Assembly (NCBI GenBank): GCA_903847195.1 | Contig: CAINCZ010000019.1 | Location: 1 to 13,414, forward strand | Direction of reading: 5' to 3' | Length of the DNA: 13,414 nt | Source: an uncultured Acidobacteriota bacterium | GTDB taxonomy: Bacteria; Acidobacteriota; Terriglobia; Terriglobales; CAINCZ01 | Part shown: positions 1 to 8,117 of the stretch, piece by piece | Layout: each line of letters starts with the position of its first letter | Position numbering within the stretch: position 1 is the stretch's first letter | Translations under genes and position numbers: made by a program | The notes under the pieces: model-generated | Told to the model about the DNA's origin: nothing | Seen by the model: only the letters and a program-made list of their open reading frames with translations | Databases searched by the model: none

Positions 1-301
1 GATCGAAGTCGCGGCTGATCTTCTGGAATCTCTCGGGAGACATGCGCCGCTCGAGCAGGATCTCGCCGCCCGCGTATCCGATCAGGTAGAGGATCATGCA
101 CCCGATCATGGAGCCGACCACGGACAGCACCACGTAAAACCATGCAAGTCCGGGCGTCTTGAAGACGTAGGTGACCAGCAGGGCGTCCACCGCGCAAGGC
201 AGCGGAATGCCGGCGCTATCGACAATTCCGGCCAAAAGGATGCCCCAGGGTCCCAACATCATCATGAGTCCCCAGAGAGCCTTGCGGATTTTCAGCAGCA
301 T
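1..301 (-). CDS. DedA/VTT-family membrane protein, N-terminal part (runs off the left edge)
   Basis: Only the first ~100 residues are present; the gene continues beyond base 1. The translation opens with a short basic stretch (KIRKALWG), then a hydrophobic segment with LGPWGILLAG and an IVDSAGIPLPCAVDALL stretch. This is the G-x-x-x-D-S-x-x-x-P-x-P pattern typical of the VTT (SNARE-associated/DedA-like) domain. A second long membrane segment follows (WFYVVLSVVGSMIGCMILYLIG), then GGEILLERRMSPERF, as in YqaA/DedA proteins. The family sits in the inner membrane and is linked to lipid carrier or phospholipid transport and envelope homeostasis; the substrate here is unknown. ATG at 301 is used. 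An in-frame GTG at 307 has the better-placed AGGA (317-320 on this strand) and is a realistic alternative. It diverges from the acetyltransferase gene. Family call fairly confident, function open. Confidence 0.75.
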   Translation of the reverse strand, partial: MLLKIRKALWGLMMMLGPWGILLAGIVDSAGIPLPCAVDALLVTYVFKTPGLAWFYVVLSVVGSMIGCMILYLIGYAGGEILLERRMSPERFQKISRDFD

Positions 302-330
302 TACCACTGAGCCCAGTCCTACCCGTAACT

Positions 331-336
331 ATCTTA
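331..336 (-). promoter_or_regulatory. Possible -10 box (TAAGAT) for the DedA-like gene
   Basis: On the minus strand TAAGAT matches four of six positions of the TATAAT consensus. It would put transcription start near 324, leaving a short leader that contains the AGGA Shine-Dalgarno-like stretch. No good -35 box is visible at 16-18 bases, so this is a weak prediction. Confidence 0.2.
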
Positions 337-458
337 GCAGCAAACGCCCGGGCGAACCCCAGCTTTTCCCCCGCAGCCGCGCCCATATTCCGGAACGGAA
401 CCGCTGCCGCCGTTTGGTCGCCGCCGCGCGAAAATGGGACCAGAACGGGCCTTTTATT

Positions 459-464
459 TATGAT
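459..464 (+). promoter_or_regulatory. Possible -10 box (TATGAT) for the acetyltransferase-trmFO genes
   Basis: TATGAT matches five of six consensus positions and lies in a locally AT-rich patch (451-470) inside an otherwise GC-rich 200-base divergent intergenic region. It predicts a transcript starting near 471, about 40 bases ahead of the ATG at 511. The -35 region (about 435-441) is poor. The rest of 308-458 shows nothing else I can name. Confidence 0.3.
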
Positions 465-510
465 GGAGTAGTTCCGGTAGTTGAAACCTATCTCACCCTG
501 TGACGGTCCC

Positions 511-1029
511 ATGCTGAAAATCCGGCCCGCTGTTGTCGAAGACATCCCTTTGATTCTCGAGTTGATTCGCGCCCTGGCAGAGTACGAACACGAGCCGGAG
601 TCGGCGCTGGCCACCGCCGAAGACCTGCGACGCGACGGCTGGGGAGCGGAGCCAAAGTTCCGCTGCCTGATCGCCGACTGGCATGACGGCCCCGGCGCGG
701 TCGCGCAGCCCGTCGCTTTCGCCCTGTATTTCTGCAACTACTCCACCTGGCGCGGACGGCACGGAATCTATCTGGAAGATCTCTTCGTGCGGCCCGAGTA
801 CCGGCGGCGGGGCATTGCCACGGCGCTGCTGGTGCGCCTGGCGCAGCTGGCCGCCGAACAGCGGTGTGGACGCTTTGAATGGCAGGTGCTCGACTGGAAC
901 ACCCCGGCCATCCGGTTCTACGAGTCGCTCGGCGCGCGCATGATGACCGAGTGGCGCACCATGCGCGTCGAAGGCGAGGCGATTGCGCTGCTCGCCGGTT
1001 CCGAATCCCAGCGAGCGATCTCTTCATGA
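511..1029 (+). CDS. GNAT-family N-acetyltransferase, SSAT/diamine acetyltransferase-like
   Basis: A 172-residue single-domain GNAT protein that transfers acetyl from acetyl-CoA to an amine. The N-terminus MLKIRPAVVEDIPLILELI is the usual GNAT beta1-alpha1. The acetyl-CoA loop is in LFVRPEYRRRGIATALL (about residues 92-108, motif A RRRGIA). Motif B is VLDWNTPAIRFYESLGA. The combination LEDLFV-PEYRRRGI and VLDWN--AI-FYE-LGA closely resembles the spermidine/spermine (SSAT) and thialysine acetyltransferase branch, so a polyamine or small diamine is a plausible substrate, though not provable from sequence. An upstream TTG at 481 would add ten residues of non-family character, so ATG 511 is chosen; no strong Shine-Dalgarno precedes it. 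Its TGA overlaps the trmFO ATG (ATGA), implying translational coupling, although no functional link between the two is known to me. Confidence 0.85.
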   Translation: MLKIRPAVVEDIPLILELIRALAEYEHEPESALATAEDLRRDGWGAEPKFRCLIADWHDGPGAVAQPVAFALYFCNYSTWRGRHGIYLEDLFVRPEYRRRGIATALLVRLAQLAAEQRCGRFEWQVLDWNTPAIRFYESLGARMMTEWRTMRVEGEAIALLAGSESQRAISS

Positions 1030-2423
1030 GCGATACCGCGGTCAAAATCATCGGCGCCGGACTGGCCGGCAGCGAGGCCGCCTGGCAGTGCGCGCGGCGC
1101 GGCGTGGCGGTCGAACTGTACGAAATGCGCCCGGCGCGGACGACCCCGGCACACGAGACCGCCGATTTCGCCGAACTCGTCTGTTCCAATTCGCTGAAAT
1201 CCGAGTCGGAGAACACCGCGCCCTGGCTGCTGAAGGAAGAGATGCGGCGCAGTCATTCGCTGCTGCTGGAGGCCGCGCGGGCGACCGCCGTTCCGGCCGG
1301 GCACGCGCTGGCCGTCGATCGCGCCGCCTTTGCCCAGCGCGTCACCCAGATGCTGGAGGCCGAGCCGCTCGTCCGCATCCGGCGCGAGGAAGTCACGCGC
1401 ATTGCGGAACACGACGGCATCACCGTCATCGCCAGCGGTCCACTGACGTCGGACGCGCTCGCCGCCGACCTCCTTCGCCTGACTGGTGGCGATGCTGCTG
1501 CCGAATCGGCGGCCAATCCGCACCTGTATTTTTTCGACTCGATCTCCCCTATCGTCGAAGCCGACTCCATCGACAACGAGAAGGTATACCGCGCGGCCCG
1601 ATATGACAAGGGCACGGCGGACTACATCAACTGCCCCTTCACCCCCGAAGAGTACAACCGTTTCTACGACGCGCTCGTTACCGCCGAGGCCGCCGAACAG
1701 CGCGATTGGGAGAAGCAGGCGTATTTCGAGGGCTGCCTGCCGATCGAAGAGATCGCCCGCCGCGGCCGTGATACGCTGCGCTTCGGCCCGATGAAACCCG
1801 TCGGCTTGCGCGATCCCCGCACCGGGCGCTATCCGTGGGCGGTGGTGCAGTTGCGGCAGGAGAACCTGCGCGCAGACAGCTACAACCTCGTGGGATTCCA
1901 GAACCATCTGCGCTTCCCCGAGCAGCAGCGCGTTTTTCGTCTGATACCGGGGCTGGAGAACGCGCGCTTCCTGCGCTACGGCCAGATGCACCGCAACACC
2001 TATCTCAACTCGCCCGCGCTGCTCGATCCGACCTTGCAGATGAAGGCCTTTCCGCAGGTGCTCGTCGCCGGCCAGATTTCCGGCGTCGAGGGCTACGTGG
2101 AATCCATCGCCACCGGGCTGCTGGTGGGCAGGAATGCCGCGACTCTCAGCTGCGGGCGCGTGCCGGCCCCGCCGCCGCGAGCGACCGCGCTGGGTTCGCT
2201 GGTCCACTACATCACCCGCGTCGCCGGACGATTCCAGCCCGCCAACATTACCTTCGACCTGTTGCCTGCGTGGGAGAACCCCGAGCCTCCGCCCGGCGCC
2301 GCCCCCGGCAAACGCCGTCCCAAGAAGCTGGACCGCAAGGAACGCCATCGCCTGCAATGCCAGCAGGCGCTCGACGCATTGCAGCTGTGGCTGGAAGTAG
2401 AAGTTATTTCGGTGAACGATTGA
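1026..2423 (+). CDS. trmFO: Methylenetetrahydrofolate-tRNA-(uracil-5-)-methyltransferase TrmFO
   Basis: A 465-residue cytoplasmic flavoenzyme that makes 5-methyluridine at position 54 of the tRNA T-loop, using 5,10-methylene-THF as carbon donor and FAD/NAD(P)H as reductant. The N-terminal FAD dinucleotide-binding motif is IIGAGLAGSEAA (residues 8-19), followed by the family signature ELYEMRP (30-36) and LVCSNSLKSE (51-60). Cys53 and Cys237 (in YFEGCLPIEE) correspond to the two cysteines shown to be important in Bacillus subtilis TrmFO (Cys53 and Cys226). Other family blocks are FDSISPIVEADSID, GPMKPVGL, QMHRNTYLNSP and the C-terminal FAD block VAGQISGVEGYVESIATG. Length is slightly above the usual ~435-450, because of a proline/lysine-rich stretch near residues 417-440. 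The start is fixed by the family N-terminus and the ATGA overlap with the acetyltransferase stop; a longer in-frame extension upstream is only shadow of that gene. Confidence 0.97.
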   Translation: MSDTAVKIIGAGLAGSEAAWQCARRGVAVELYEMRPARTTPAHETADFAELVCSNSLKSESENTAPWLLKEEMRRSHSLLLEAARATAVPAGHALAVDRAAFAQRVTQMLEAEPLVRIRREEVTRIAEHDGITVIASGPLTSDALAADLLRLTGGDAAAESAANPHLYFFDSISPIVEADSIDNEKVYRAARYDKGTADYINCPFTPEEYNRFYDALVTAEAAEQRDWEKQAYFEGCLPIEEIARRGRDTLRFGPMKPVGLRDPRTGRYPWAVVQLRQENLRADSYNLVGFQNHLRFPEQQRVFRLIPGLENARFLRYGQMHRNTYLNSPALLDPTLQMKAFPQVLVAGQISGVEGYVESIATGLLVGRNAATLSCGRVPAPPPRATALGSLVHYITRVAGRFQPANITFDLLPAWENPEPPPGAAPGKRRPKKLDRKERHRLQCQQALDALQLWLEVEVISVND

Positions 2424-2464
2424 AGCTGGTTGTCGAAAACCGCGCCGTGCGGTAACGTGCAGCG

Positions 2465-3508
2465 ATGGCACTTGTACCCATTTCGGCGGTCGATGCGGTC
2501 GCGCCGGCCTTTGACCGGATGGGGCAGTTGCTGTTCCGCCCCTTTCGCGGGGGGATGTGGCTGCGCCTGTTCGTTGTAGGCTTGTTCACCGGCGAACTTT
2601 CCTCCGGCGCCGGGTTTTCGTTCAACCTTCCGGTCAACCTCTTCTCGAAAGCCTTCGGCCAGCACCGCCACTTCGCTCCCGTCGTCTGGAGCGCGCTGCC
2701 GAAATATCTTCCGCTGATCGCCGCCCTGATACTGATCGGGGTGGTGGTGATGCTGATCTTTATGTACCTCGGCGCCGTGCTGCGCTTCGTGCTGCTGGAA
2801 GCCGTGGTTCGCGGCCAGTTCCGCCTGCGCGCCAGTTTCCGCCGCTGGCGGTCGGTGGCCGGATCGCTGTTCGTGCTACAGCTGTGGATGACGCTGGTAC
2901 TCTGGGGGGTATTGCTGCTGCTCGTGGCGGGACCGCTCCTCAAGCTTTGGCGCGCCGGATTTGACCTGGCCGTGCTGCGCACCATGCTGGTGCAACTTGT
3001 CCTGACGGCGCTGCTGGTCTTCCTCATAAGCCTGGCTTTTGCGCTTATCTGGTTGTTTATAAAAGACTTCGCTGTGCCCATGATGGCCCTGGAGGAGCTC
3101 AGCGCCACCCGCGCCTGTGCCCGCCTCTGGCAGATGATGCGTGCTGCTCCGGGCGCTTTTGCCGGTTACCTGGGGATGAAGATCGTGCTCACCATGGCCG
3201 CTGGCATAGCCGCTTCGGTCCTGTTCCTCATCGCCGCGCTGTTCCTGCTGCTGCCTGCCATTCTGTTGATCGTTTTCGGCGCCGTCGGCCGCAGCTCGGC
3301 CGCTCCCGCGCTGGCCATGGCTCTGGGCATTGCCCTGGTTGTCGTTTTCATCCTGGTGGCGGTCGTGCTCGCCTTTATGATTGGCGTGGTCGCTATGGTC
3401 TTTTTCCAGGCTTACGTCGTGCGCTATCTCGCCGGACGCTACGAACCGCTGGCCATCATTCTCTTCCCGCAACTCGAATTTCCTGCAGAACCCGCCCTTG
3501 AGACCTAG
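2465..3508 (+). CDS. Polytopic membrane protein of unknown function
   Basis: A 347-residue, strongly hydrophobic protein that I do not recognise as a named gene. Visible membrane segments lie at roughly residues 31-43, 82-112, 133-157, 172-200, 235-275 and 285-320, separated by basic loops such as RLRASFRRWRS (120-130). A stretch IKDFAVPMMALEELSATRACARLWQMM (about 199-225) sits between two membrane blocks and resembles the amphipathic 'DF-VP-M...A...W' element of uncharacterised multi-pass families (DUF4013/DUF7544-like or glycerophosphodiesterase membrane-domain-like). No catalytic motif, signal peptide or soluble domain is seen. It begins 41 bases after trmFO with no terminator between, so it is probably in that transcript. 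The upstream region has no clear Shine-Dalgarno; ATG 2465 is the only sensible start before the first conserved-looking segment. Confidence 0.8.
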   Translation: MALVPISAVDAVAPAFDRMGQLLFRPFRGGMWLRLFVVGLFTGELSSGAGFSFNLPVNLFSKAFGQHRHFAPVVWSALPKYLPLIAALILIGVVVMLIFMYLGAVLRFVLLEAVVRGQFRLRASFRRWRSVAGSLFVLQLWMTLVLWGVLLLLVAGPLLKLWRAGFDLAVLRTMLVQLVLTALLVFLISLAFALIWLFIKDFAVPMMALEELSATRACARLWQMMRAAPGAFAGYLGMKIVLTMAAGIAASVLFLIAALFLLLPAILLIVFGAVGRSSAAPALAMALGIALVVVFILVAVVLAFMIGVVAMVFFQAYVVRYLAGRYEPLAIILFPQLEFPAEPALET

Positions 3509-3584
3509 CGAACGCCGTTCTTACTATCGATAAAACTCGCGGTTGCGGCGCTTGTTCTTCAGCCGCTGCCGGGCCCGTTTCCCT

Positions 3585-3590
3585 TACAAT
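3585..3590 (+). promoter_or_regulatory. Probable -10 box (TACAAT) of the purL-purF unit
   Basis: TACAAT matches five of six consensus positions. It lies 32 bases ahead of the purL ATG in the only AT-richer part of the 108-base gap after the membrane protein gene. Predicted start near 3597 leaves a short leader carrying a strong Shine-Dalgarno. No clear -35 is found at 16-18 bases; TTGTTC at 3552-3557 is too far away. A second AT-rich patch (TATCGATAAAA, 3527-3537) could also hold a promoter. Confidence 0.4.
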
Positions 3591-3607
3591 TGCCACAGGA
3601 AGAGAAG

Positions 3608-3612
3608 AGGAG
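3608..3612 (+). promoter_or_regulatory. Ribosome binding site deciding the purL start
   Basis: AGGAG followed by AAGA and then ATG at 3617. This strong purine-rich Shine-Dalgarno selects ATG 3617 over the in-frame TTG at 3590, which falls on the -10-like element itself. Confidence 0.7.
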
Positions 3613-3616
3613 AAGA

Positions 3617-5950
3617 ATGGCCAGAGTCTCGCCTGCCGCCCAGAAGATCACGCCTGAGTTGATCCGTAGCCATGGACTCAACGACGAAGAATATCAGCGC
3701 ATCGTCGAGCGGCTGGGCCGCGAGCCGAGCCTGACCGAGCTTGGTATCTTCAGCGTGATGTGGAGCGAGCACTGCTCCTACAAGTCCTCGCGGGTGCACC
3801 TGAAGCGGCTGCCGACGCATTCCCGCCGCGTGATGCAGGGGCCGGGCGAAAACGCCGGCATCATCGATATCGGCGAAGGCTGGGCCTGCGCCTTCAAGAT
3901 CGAGTCGCACAACCATCCGTCGTTCATCGAGCCGTTCCAGGGCGCTGCGACGGGTGTCGGCGGCATCCTGCGCGACATCTTCACCATGGGCGCGCGGCCG
4001 GTGGCCATCATGGACTCGCTGCGCTTTGGCCCCATCACCAGCCGTGACGGCGTTCCGCCCGCCGAAGAAGTACACAAGAATCATTCCATCCTCGAGGGCG
4101 TGGTCAGCGGCGTCGCCAGCTACGGCAACTGCTTCGGTGTGCCCAATGTGGGCGGCGAAACCAAATTTGAGCCCTGCTACTCGCGCAATCCGCTGGTCAA
4201 CGCCTTTGCGCTCGGCCTGGTCCGCCACGACGCCATCTTTTATGCCAAGGCGGCTGGGGCGGGCAATCCCGTGATTTACGTCGGCTCCAAGACGGGCCGC
4301 GACGGCATCCACGGCGCCACCATGGCCAGCGAGGAGTTCAACGAAGCCAGCGAGGCCAAGCGTCCCAACGTGCAGGTGGGCGATCCCTTCATGGAAAAGC
4401 TCCTGCTCGAAGCCTGCATCGAGGCCATGGCGACCGGCGCAGTCATCGGCATTCAGGACATGGGCGCGGCCGGGCTGACCTGCTCCACCTGCGAGATGGG
4501 CGGACGCGGCAACGTTGGCGTGGAGATCGAACTGGATCTGGTTCCGCAGCGCGAAACCGGCATGACCGCCTACGAGATCATGCTGAGCGAGTCGCAGGAG
4601 CGCATGCTGCTGGTGGCGCAGAAGGGACGCGAAGAGGAAGTCTTCGCCGTCTTCCGCAAGTGGGGACTCGACGCCTCCGCCGTCGGCCAGGTCATCCCCG
4701 AGAACCTGATGCGCGTGCTGCATCACGGCGAGGTGGTGGCCGAGATTCCCAATCCTGCGCTCACCGACGAGGCGCCGCTCTATCACCGTCCCATGGAGCG
4801 CTGGGAGGCGCCCGTGCCGGAAGAGATGCCTGAGAGCATCGAACTCGGCAAGACCGGCAACCTGACCGGCGCACTGCAGCAGTTGCTGGGCGCGGCCAAT
4901 ATTTTTTCGACCCGCTGGATCGACCAGCAGTACGACTCTATGGTGCAGACCAACACGGTCGAAGGCCCGGGAGCCGGCGACGCGGGCGTGATCCGCATCA
5001 AGGGCAGCAGCCGCGGACTCGCGATGGCGCTCGACGGCAACGGACGCTGGTGCTGGCTCGATCCCAAGCTGGGCGCCATGCACGCCGTCGCCGAAGCCAC
5101 GCGCAACGTGGCCTGCTCCGGAGCCACTCCGGTGGCCGCCACCAACTGCCTGAACTTCGGCAATCCCGAGAAGCCTCCCGTCATGTGGCAGTTCTCGCAG
5201 GTGATCGACGGACTCACCCGCGCCTGCGAAGAACTGGAGACGCCCATCACCGGCGGCAACGTCAGCTTCTACAACGAGACCCTGGGCGAGGCGATTTATC
5301 CCACGCCGGTCGTCGGCATCGTCGGCCTGCTGGATGACGTGGAAAAGGCCGTGCGGCCCGACTTCACCGCCGCCGGCAACTCCCTTCTGCTGCTGCGCGC
5401 CTCCGAGCCCGGCGACGCCATCGACATGCAGGCCGAGTTCGGCTCGAGCGAATACGCCCGGCAGGTCCTGGGACAGATTTGGGGATTCCCGCCCGCCCTC
5501 GAACTCGAGCGCGAAGCCGCCTTGCAGAAGTGCCTGATCGAGCTGGCAGCGGCCGGCCTGATGGACTCGGCCCACGACTGCTCCGATGGCGGACTGGCCG
5601 TGGCCATAGCCGAATCGGGCTTCCGCCACCGGATCGGTGCCGCCATCGACCTCAGCAGCGGCGGCTTGCCGCCTGAGTTTGTGCTCTTCGGCGAGGACGC
5701 CAGCCGCGTCGTCGTCTCCACCGCGCCGGACAAGGTCGAACAGGTTCGTGAAATAGCGGTAAAATACGGGGTAGCGCTCGACTTTCTCGGCAGTACCGCC
5801 CCCGACAAGCTCGAAATCCGGATCGACGGCAAGATGGCCGTGTCGGCCACCGTCGCCGACTTGGCGACCGGCTGGGGCAAGGCGCTGGAAACGGCGTTGC
5901 ACACCGAGACCGAAGAGCGGCTGGTCCCGGCGGTGTTGCAGAAGAGCTAG
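3617..5950 (+). CDS. purL: Phosphoribosylformylglycinamidine synthase subunit PurL (small type)
   Basis: A 777-residue synthetase subunit that converts formylglycinamide ribonucleotide to formylglycinamidine ribonucleotide, using ATP and ammonia (step 4 of purine synthesis). Landmarks are the N-terminal signature [15 protein letters not shown] (45-59, with the active-site-region His52) and the nucleotide/Mg-binding block [24 protein letters not shown] (93-116). Also present are [18 protein letters not shown] and, in the second half, [24 protein letters not shown] and [12 protein letters not shown]. The length and the lack of a glutaminase domain place it in the small PurL class (like B. subtilis, ~740 aa). 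That class works as a complex with PurQ (glutaminase) and PurS, neither of which is in this window. It lies 56 bases before purF, consistent with co-transcription. A long minus-strand ORF covers almost all of it but is a GC-codon-bias shadow. Confidence 0.98.
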   Translation: MARVSPAAQKITPELIRSHGLNDEEYQRIVERLGREPSLTELGIFSVMWSEHCSYKSSRVHLKRLPTHSRRVMQGPGENAGIIDIGEGWACAFKIESHNHPSFIEPFQGAATGVGGILRDIFTMGARPVAIMDSLRFGPITSRDGVPPAEEVHKNHSILEGVVSGVASYGNCFGVPNVGGETKFEPCYSRNPLVNAFALGLVRHDAIFYAKAAGAGNPVIYVGSKTGRDGIHGATMASEEFNEASEAKRPNVQVGDPFMEKLLLEACIEAMATGAVIGIQDMGAAGLTCSTCEMGGRGNVGVEIELDLVPQRETGMTAYEIMLSESQERMLLVAQKGREEEVFAVFRKWGLDASAVGQVIPENLMRVLHHGEVVAEIPNPALTDEAPLYHRPMERWEAPVPEEMPESIELGKTGNLTGALQQLLGAANIFSTRWIDQQYDSMVQTNTVEGPGAGDAGVIRIKGSSRGLAMALDGNGRWCWLDPKLGAMHAVAEATRNVACSGATPVAATNCLNFGNPEKPPVMWQFSQVIDGLTRACEELETPITGGNVSFYNETLGEAIYPTPVVGIVGLLDDVEKAVRPDFTAAGNSLLLLRASEPGDAIDMQAEFGSSEYARQVLGQIWGFPPALELEREAALQKCLIELAAAGLMDSAHDCSDGGLAVAIAESGFRHRIGAAIDLSSGGLPPEFVLFGEDASRVVVSTAPDKVEQVREIAVKYGVALDFLGSTAPDKLEIRIDGKMAVSATVADLATGWGKALETALHTETEERLVPAVLQKS

Positions 5951-6006
5951 GCACGGCGCGACGTAACGGGCACGAACTCCGTATCTTTTGGGCAGGCAGG
6001 CAATCG

Positions 6007-7440
6007 GTGATTTTGAAACTCGACAAGTTTCACGAAGAATGCGGCGTAATGGCCGTCTACCAGCATCCCGAGGCGGCTAAGATCGCTTATCTCGGACTGC
6101 ACGCCTTGCAGCACCGCGGCCAGGAGTCGGCCGGCATCGCCGCCTCCGACGGACGCCGCCTGCGCAACGAGCGCGGCATGGGACTGGTGAGCGACATCTT
6201 CACCGCGCCCGTGCTGGCCCGCCTCTCCGGACCGCTCGCCATCGGCCACACCCGCTATTCGACCGCCGGTGACTCGGCGCTGCTCAACGCGCAACCGCTG
6301 CGCGTTGAGTGCAACAAGGGCTCCATCGCCGTGGCGCACAACGGCAACCTGGTCAACGCCAACGAGGTGCGCGCCCGGCTCGAAGCCAGCGGCTCCATCT
6401 TCCAGACCACCAGCGACACCGAAGTCATCCTGCACCTGATCGCGCAGTCGAAAGAGTGTGGGATGGAAGAGGCTCTGACCGACGCGCTGCGCCGCATCGA
6501 GGGCGCCTTCTCGCTCGTCGTGCTGACGCCCGACCACATCTACGCCGTGCGCGATCCGCGCGGCTTCCGCCCGCTTTCAATGGGCCGCATCAAGGGCACC
6601 ATGACGCAGCCCGACGCGACGGTCTTCGCCTCCGAAACCACGGCGTTCGACCTGATCGGCGCCACCTGGGAGCGCGACCTCGAACCCGGCGAGATCATCG
6701 TCGTCGGTCCCGAAGGCATTCATTCGCGCTTCTATTCGGCGCCGCAGAAGCAGTCGGCCTGCATCTTTGAGCACGTCTATTTCTCGCGTCCCGACAGCGT
6801 TGTCTTCGGCCGCCCGGTAAACCTGAGCCGCGAGGCATTGGGCCGCCAGCTGGCGAAGGAAAGCCACGTCGATGCCGATATCGTGGTCGCCGTGCCCGAC
6901 TCCGGCGTGCCTGCCGCAGTCGGCTACGCCGCGCAGAGCGGCGTGCCCTACCGCGTGGGACTGGTGCGCAGCCACTACGTCGGCCGCACCTTTATTGAGC
7001 CCGAGCAGGGGATGCGCGACTTTGGCGTGCGCCTCAAGCTCAACGCCGTGAAGAGCATCATCGAAGGCCGTCGCGTCGTGCTGATCGACGACTCGATCGT
7101 GCGCGGCACCACCAGCCGCAAGATCGTCCGCATGATGCGCAACGCCGGCGCCCGCGAGGTGCACATGCGCATCTCGTGCCCGCCCACCATCTCGCCCTGC
7201 TACTACGGGGTCGATACGCCCACCAAGAAGCAGCTGATCGCCGCCAACCAGACGATTGATCAGATTCGCCAGTTCATCGGCGCCGACTCGCTCGCCTACC
7301 TCTCGCTTGAGGGTCTGAAGCAGGCCTGCGGCGAAGGCGTCAACGGCCTCAGCTACTGCACCGCCTGCTATACCGGCGAATACCCGACCAGCTTCGTGGA
7401 TGTTGAAGACATCGTCCCCGCCGAGGTGGCGCAGGACTAG
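6007..7440 (+). CDS. purF: Amidophosphoribosyltransferase PurF (Fe-S, propeptide type)
   Basis: A 477-residue enzyme that makes phosphoribosylamine from PRPP and glutamine, the committed step of purine synthesis. The class II glutaminase nucleophile is Cys12 in HEECGVMAVY, preceded by exactly eleven residues, the same propeptide length as B. subtilis PurF. This supports the GTG start at 6007; the TTG at 6013 would give only nine. Further glutaminase blocks are HRGQESAGIA, GHTRYSTAG and HNGNLVN. The PRPP-binding loop is VVLIDDSIVRGTTS (357-370). Cysteines 252, 398, 451 and 454 (the last two a CTAC motif near the C-terminus) line up with the four 4Fe-4S ligands of the B. subtilis enzyme, so this form is probably oxygen-labile. 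Ribosome binding is weak (AGG-rich leader), which suits coupling to purL upstream. The stop TAG is interleaved with that of the opposite-strand gene. Confidence 0.97.
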   Translation: MILKLDKFHEECGVMAVYQHPEAAKIAYLGLHALQHRGQESAGIAASDGRRLRNERGMGLVSDIFTAPVLARLSGPLAIGHTRYSTAGDSALLNAQPLRVECNKGSIAVAHNGNLVNANEVRARLEASGSIFQTTSDTEVILHLIAQSKECGMEEALTDALRRIEGAFSLVVLTPDHIYAVRDPRGFRPLSMGRIKGTMTQPDATVFASETTAFDLIGATWERDLEPGEIIVVGPEGIHSRFYSAPQKQSACIFEHVYFSRPDSVVFGRPVNLSREALGRQLAKESHVDADIVVAVPDSGVPAAVGYAAQSGVPYRVGLVRSHYVGRTFIEPEQGMRDFGVRLKLNAVKSIIEGRRVVLIDDSIVRGTTSRKIVRMMRNAGAREVHMRISCPPTISPCYYGVDTPTKKQLIAANQTIDQIRQFIGADSLAYLSLEGLKQACGEGVNGLSYCTACYTGEYPTSFVDVEDIVPAEVAQD

Positions 7441-8075
7441 CGAACGGAGCGGTCCATTGCGGGTGGCTTGTTCTGCCGAAAGTAGTCTCGTTGCGGCACA
7501 GCCTTCAGGCCCACATGGTCAAGCAGTTGCTTCAGCCCTGTGGTGTCAAAGGCCACACGGATGGAGCTTGGCAGGCCGTTCACCATCACGCTAAGCTTCT
7601 GCCCATCTCTGACTCCCAGCAGGAACGACACAGCGCTCTTGTCAATGGTGTCGAAGAAAAACGTGTCGTCCCTGTAGCCCCCGTTCGGCATTACCTTCAG
7701 GACTCTGGAGCCGCCCAGGTCGTCGCCTGCAACTTCAAATCTCACAAATTCTTCTCCCGTCATTTCCACCGGTCCGGCGTACTTCTCGAAAGGAAACACC
7801 GGCAGGCGCTTGTACGATTCAATGATCAGATCAATGATGACGGGAGGGTTGACGCCCGGCTGGTACCAAATTTTGAAGGTTGCATATCCGGCGCCCTGCG
7901 GCGCAGAGATTTCACTTCTGGCGGAAACCTCAACACCCCGGATGGGAGATTTCTTCAATCTCCAAGGGCTCTTGGATTGCTGGCCTAAGGCGGGTATGGT
8001 CGCCAGCAGGATAGCCGCGATCGCAAACCAGATTCGAAGCTGTATGGTTCGGCGCATGACGGCGAAGGCTATCAC
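7437..8075 (-). CDS. Predicted secreted protein of unknown function
   Basis: A 212-residue protein on the strand opposite its neighbours. It starts with a basic N-terminus (MRRTIQLR) and a hydrophobic core ([17 protein letters not shown]) ending near GQQ, which reads as a Sec signal peptide cleaved around residue 32. The mature part has no motif I recognise. It is a mix of beta-rich stretches ([54 protein letters not shown]), without cysteines, lipobox or membrane helix. The GTG start at 8075 has a GAGG seven bases upstream. An ATG at 8057 (MRRTIQ) has no ribosome binding site but gives a more ordinary signal peptide. The GC content is about 55% by hand count of four sequence lines (133 of 240 bases), clearly lower than purF or selB, so it may be an accessory gene. 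Real because of the signal peptide and clean frame; function unknown. Confidence 0.75.
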   Translation of the reverse strand: MIAFAVMRRTIQLRIWFAIAAILLATIPALGQQSKSPWRLKKSPIRGVEVSARSEISAPQGAGYATFKIWYQPGVNPPVIIDLIIESYKRLPVFPFEKYAGPVEMTGEEFVRFEVAGDDLGGSRVLKVMPNGGYRDDTFFFDTIDKSAVSFLLGVRDGQKLSVMVNGLPSSIRVAFDTTGLKQLLDHVGLKAVPQRDYFRQNKPPAMDRSVR

Positions 8076-8079
8076 ATTT

Positions 8080-8109
8080 TTGCCTCTTCCACCCCCCAGA
8101 CCTTACACT
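8080..8109 (+). promoter_or_regulatory. Probable selB promoter giving a nearly leaderless mRNA
   Basis: TTGCCT (8080-8085) and TACACT (8104-8109) are each four of six matches to the sigma-70 boxes, 18 bases apart. Transcription would start near 8116, and the selB ATG is at 8118. No Shine-Dalgarno precedes that ATG, which fits a leaderless or near-leaderless transcript. The site lies in the 42-base divergent gap shared with the minus-strand secreted-protein gene. Confidence 0.4.
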
Positions 8110-8117
8110 TGTCCACG

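Noticed and set aside
171..503. A 110-codon plus-strand frame across the DedA-like gene and the intergenic region.
   Set aside because: It lies mostly antisense to the VTT-domain coding sequence, has no recognisable motif and no ribosome binding site.
2421..2464. A selenocysteine (UGA) read-through at the trmFO stop, considered because selB is nearby.
   Set aside because: The frame stays open after the TGA, but only as the out-of-frame shadow of the membrane protein gene. TrmFO is complete at this stop and no selenoprotein context is seen.
918..2471. A 517-codon minus-strand open frame opposite trmFO.
   Set aside because: The same codon-bias shadow; the sense strand carries the full TrmFO signature. 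Similar shadows opposite selB (8916-10127), the binding protein (10763-11944) and lpxI (12218-12994) were dropped for the same reason.
3510..3522. A terminator after the membrane protein gene (GAACGCCGTTC).
   Set aside because: The stem is at most five pairs around a single base and the following sequence is not a T-run, so it is too weak to call.
3584..5902. A 772-codon open frame on the minus strand covering nearly all of purL.
   Set aside because: Its translation is low-complexity and rich in Gly, Ala, His, Arg, Asp and Val, as expected from the complement of GC-biased codons. It matches no family, and purL is unmistakable.
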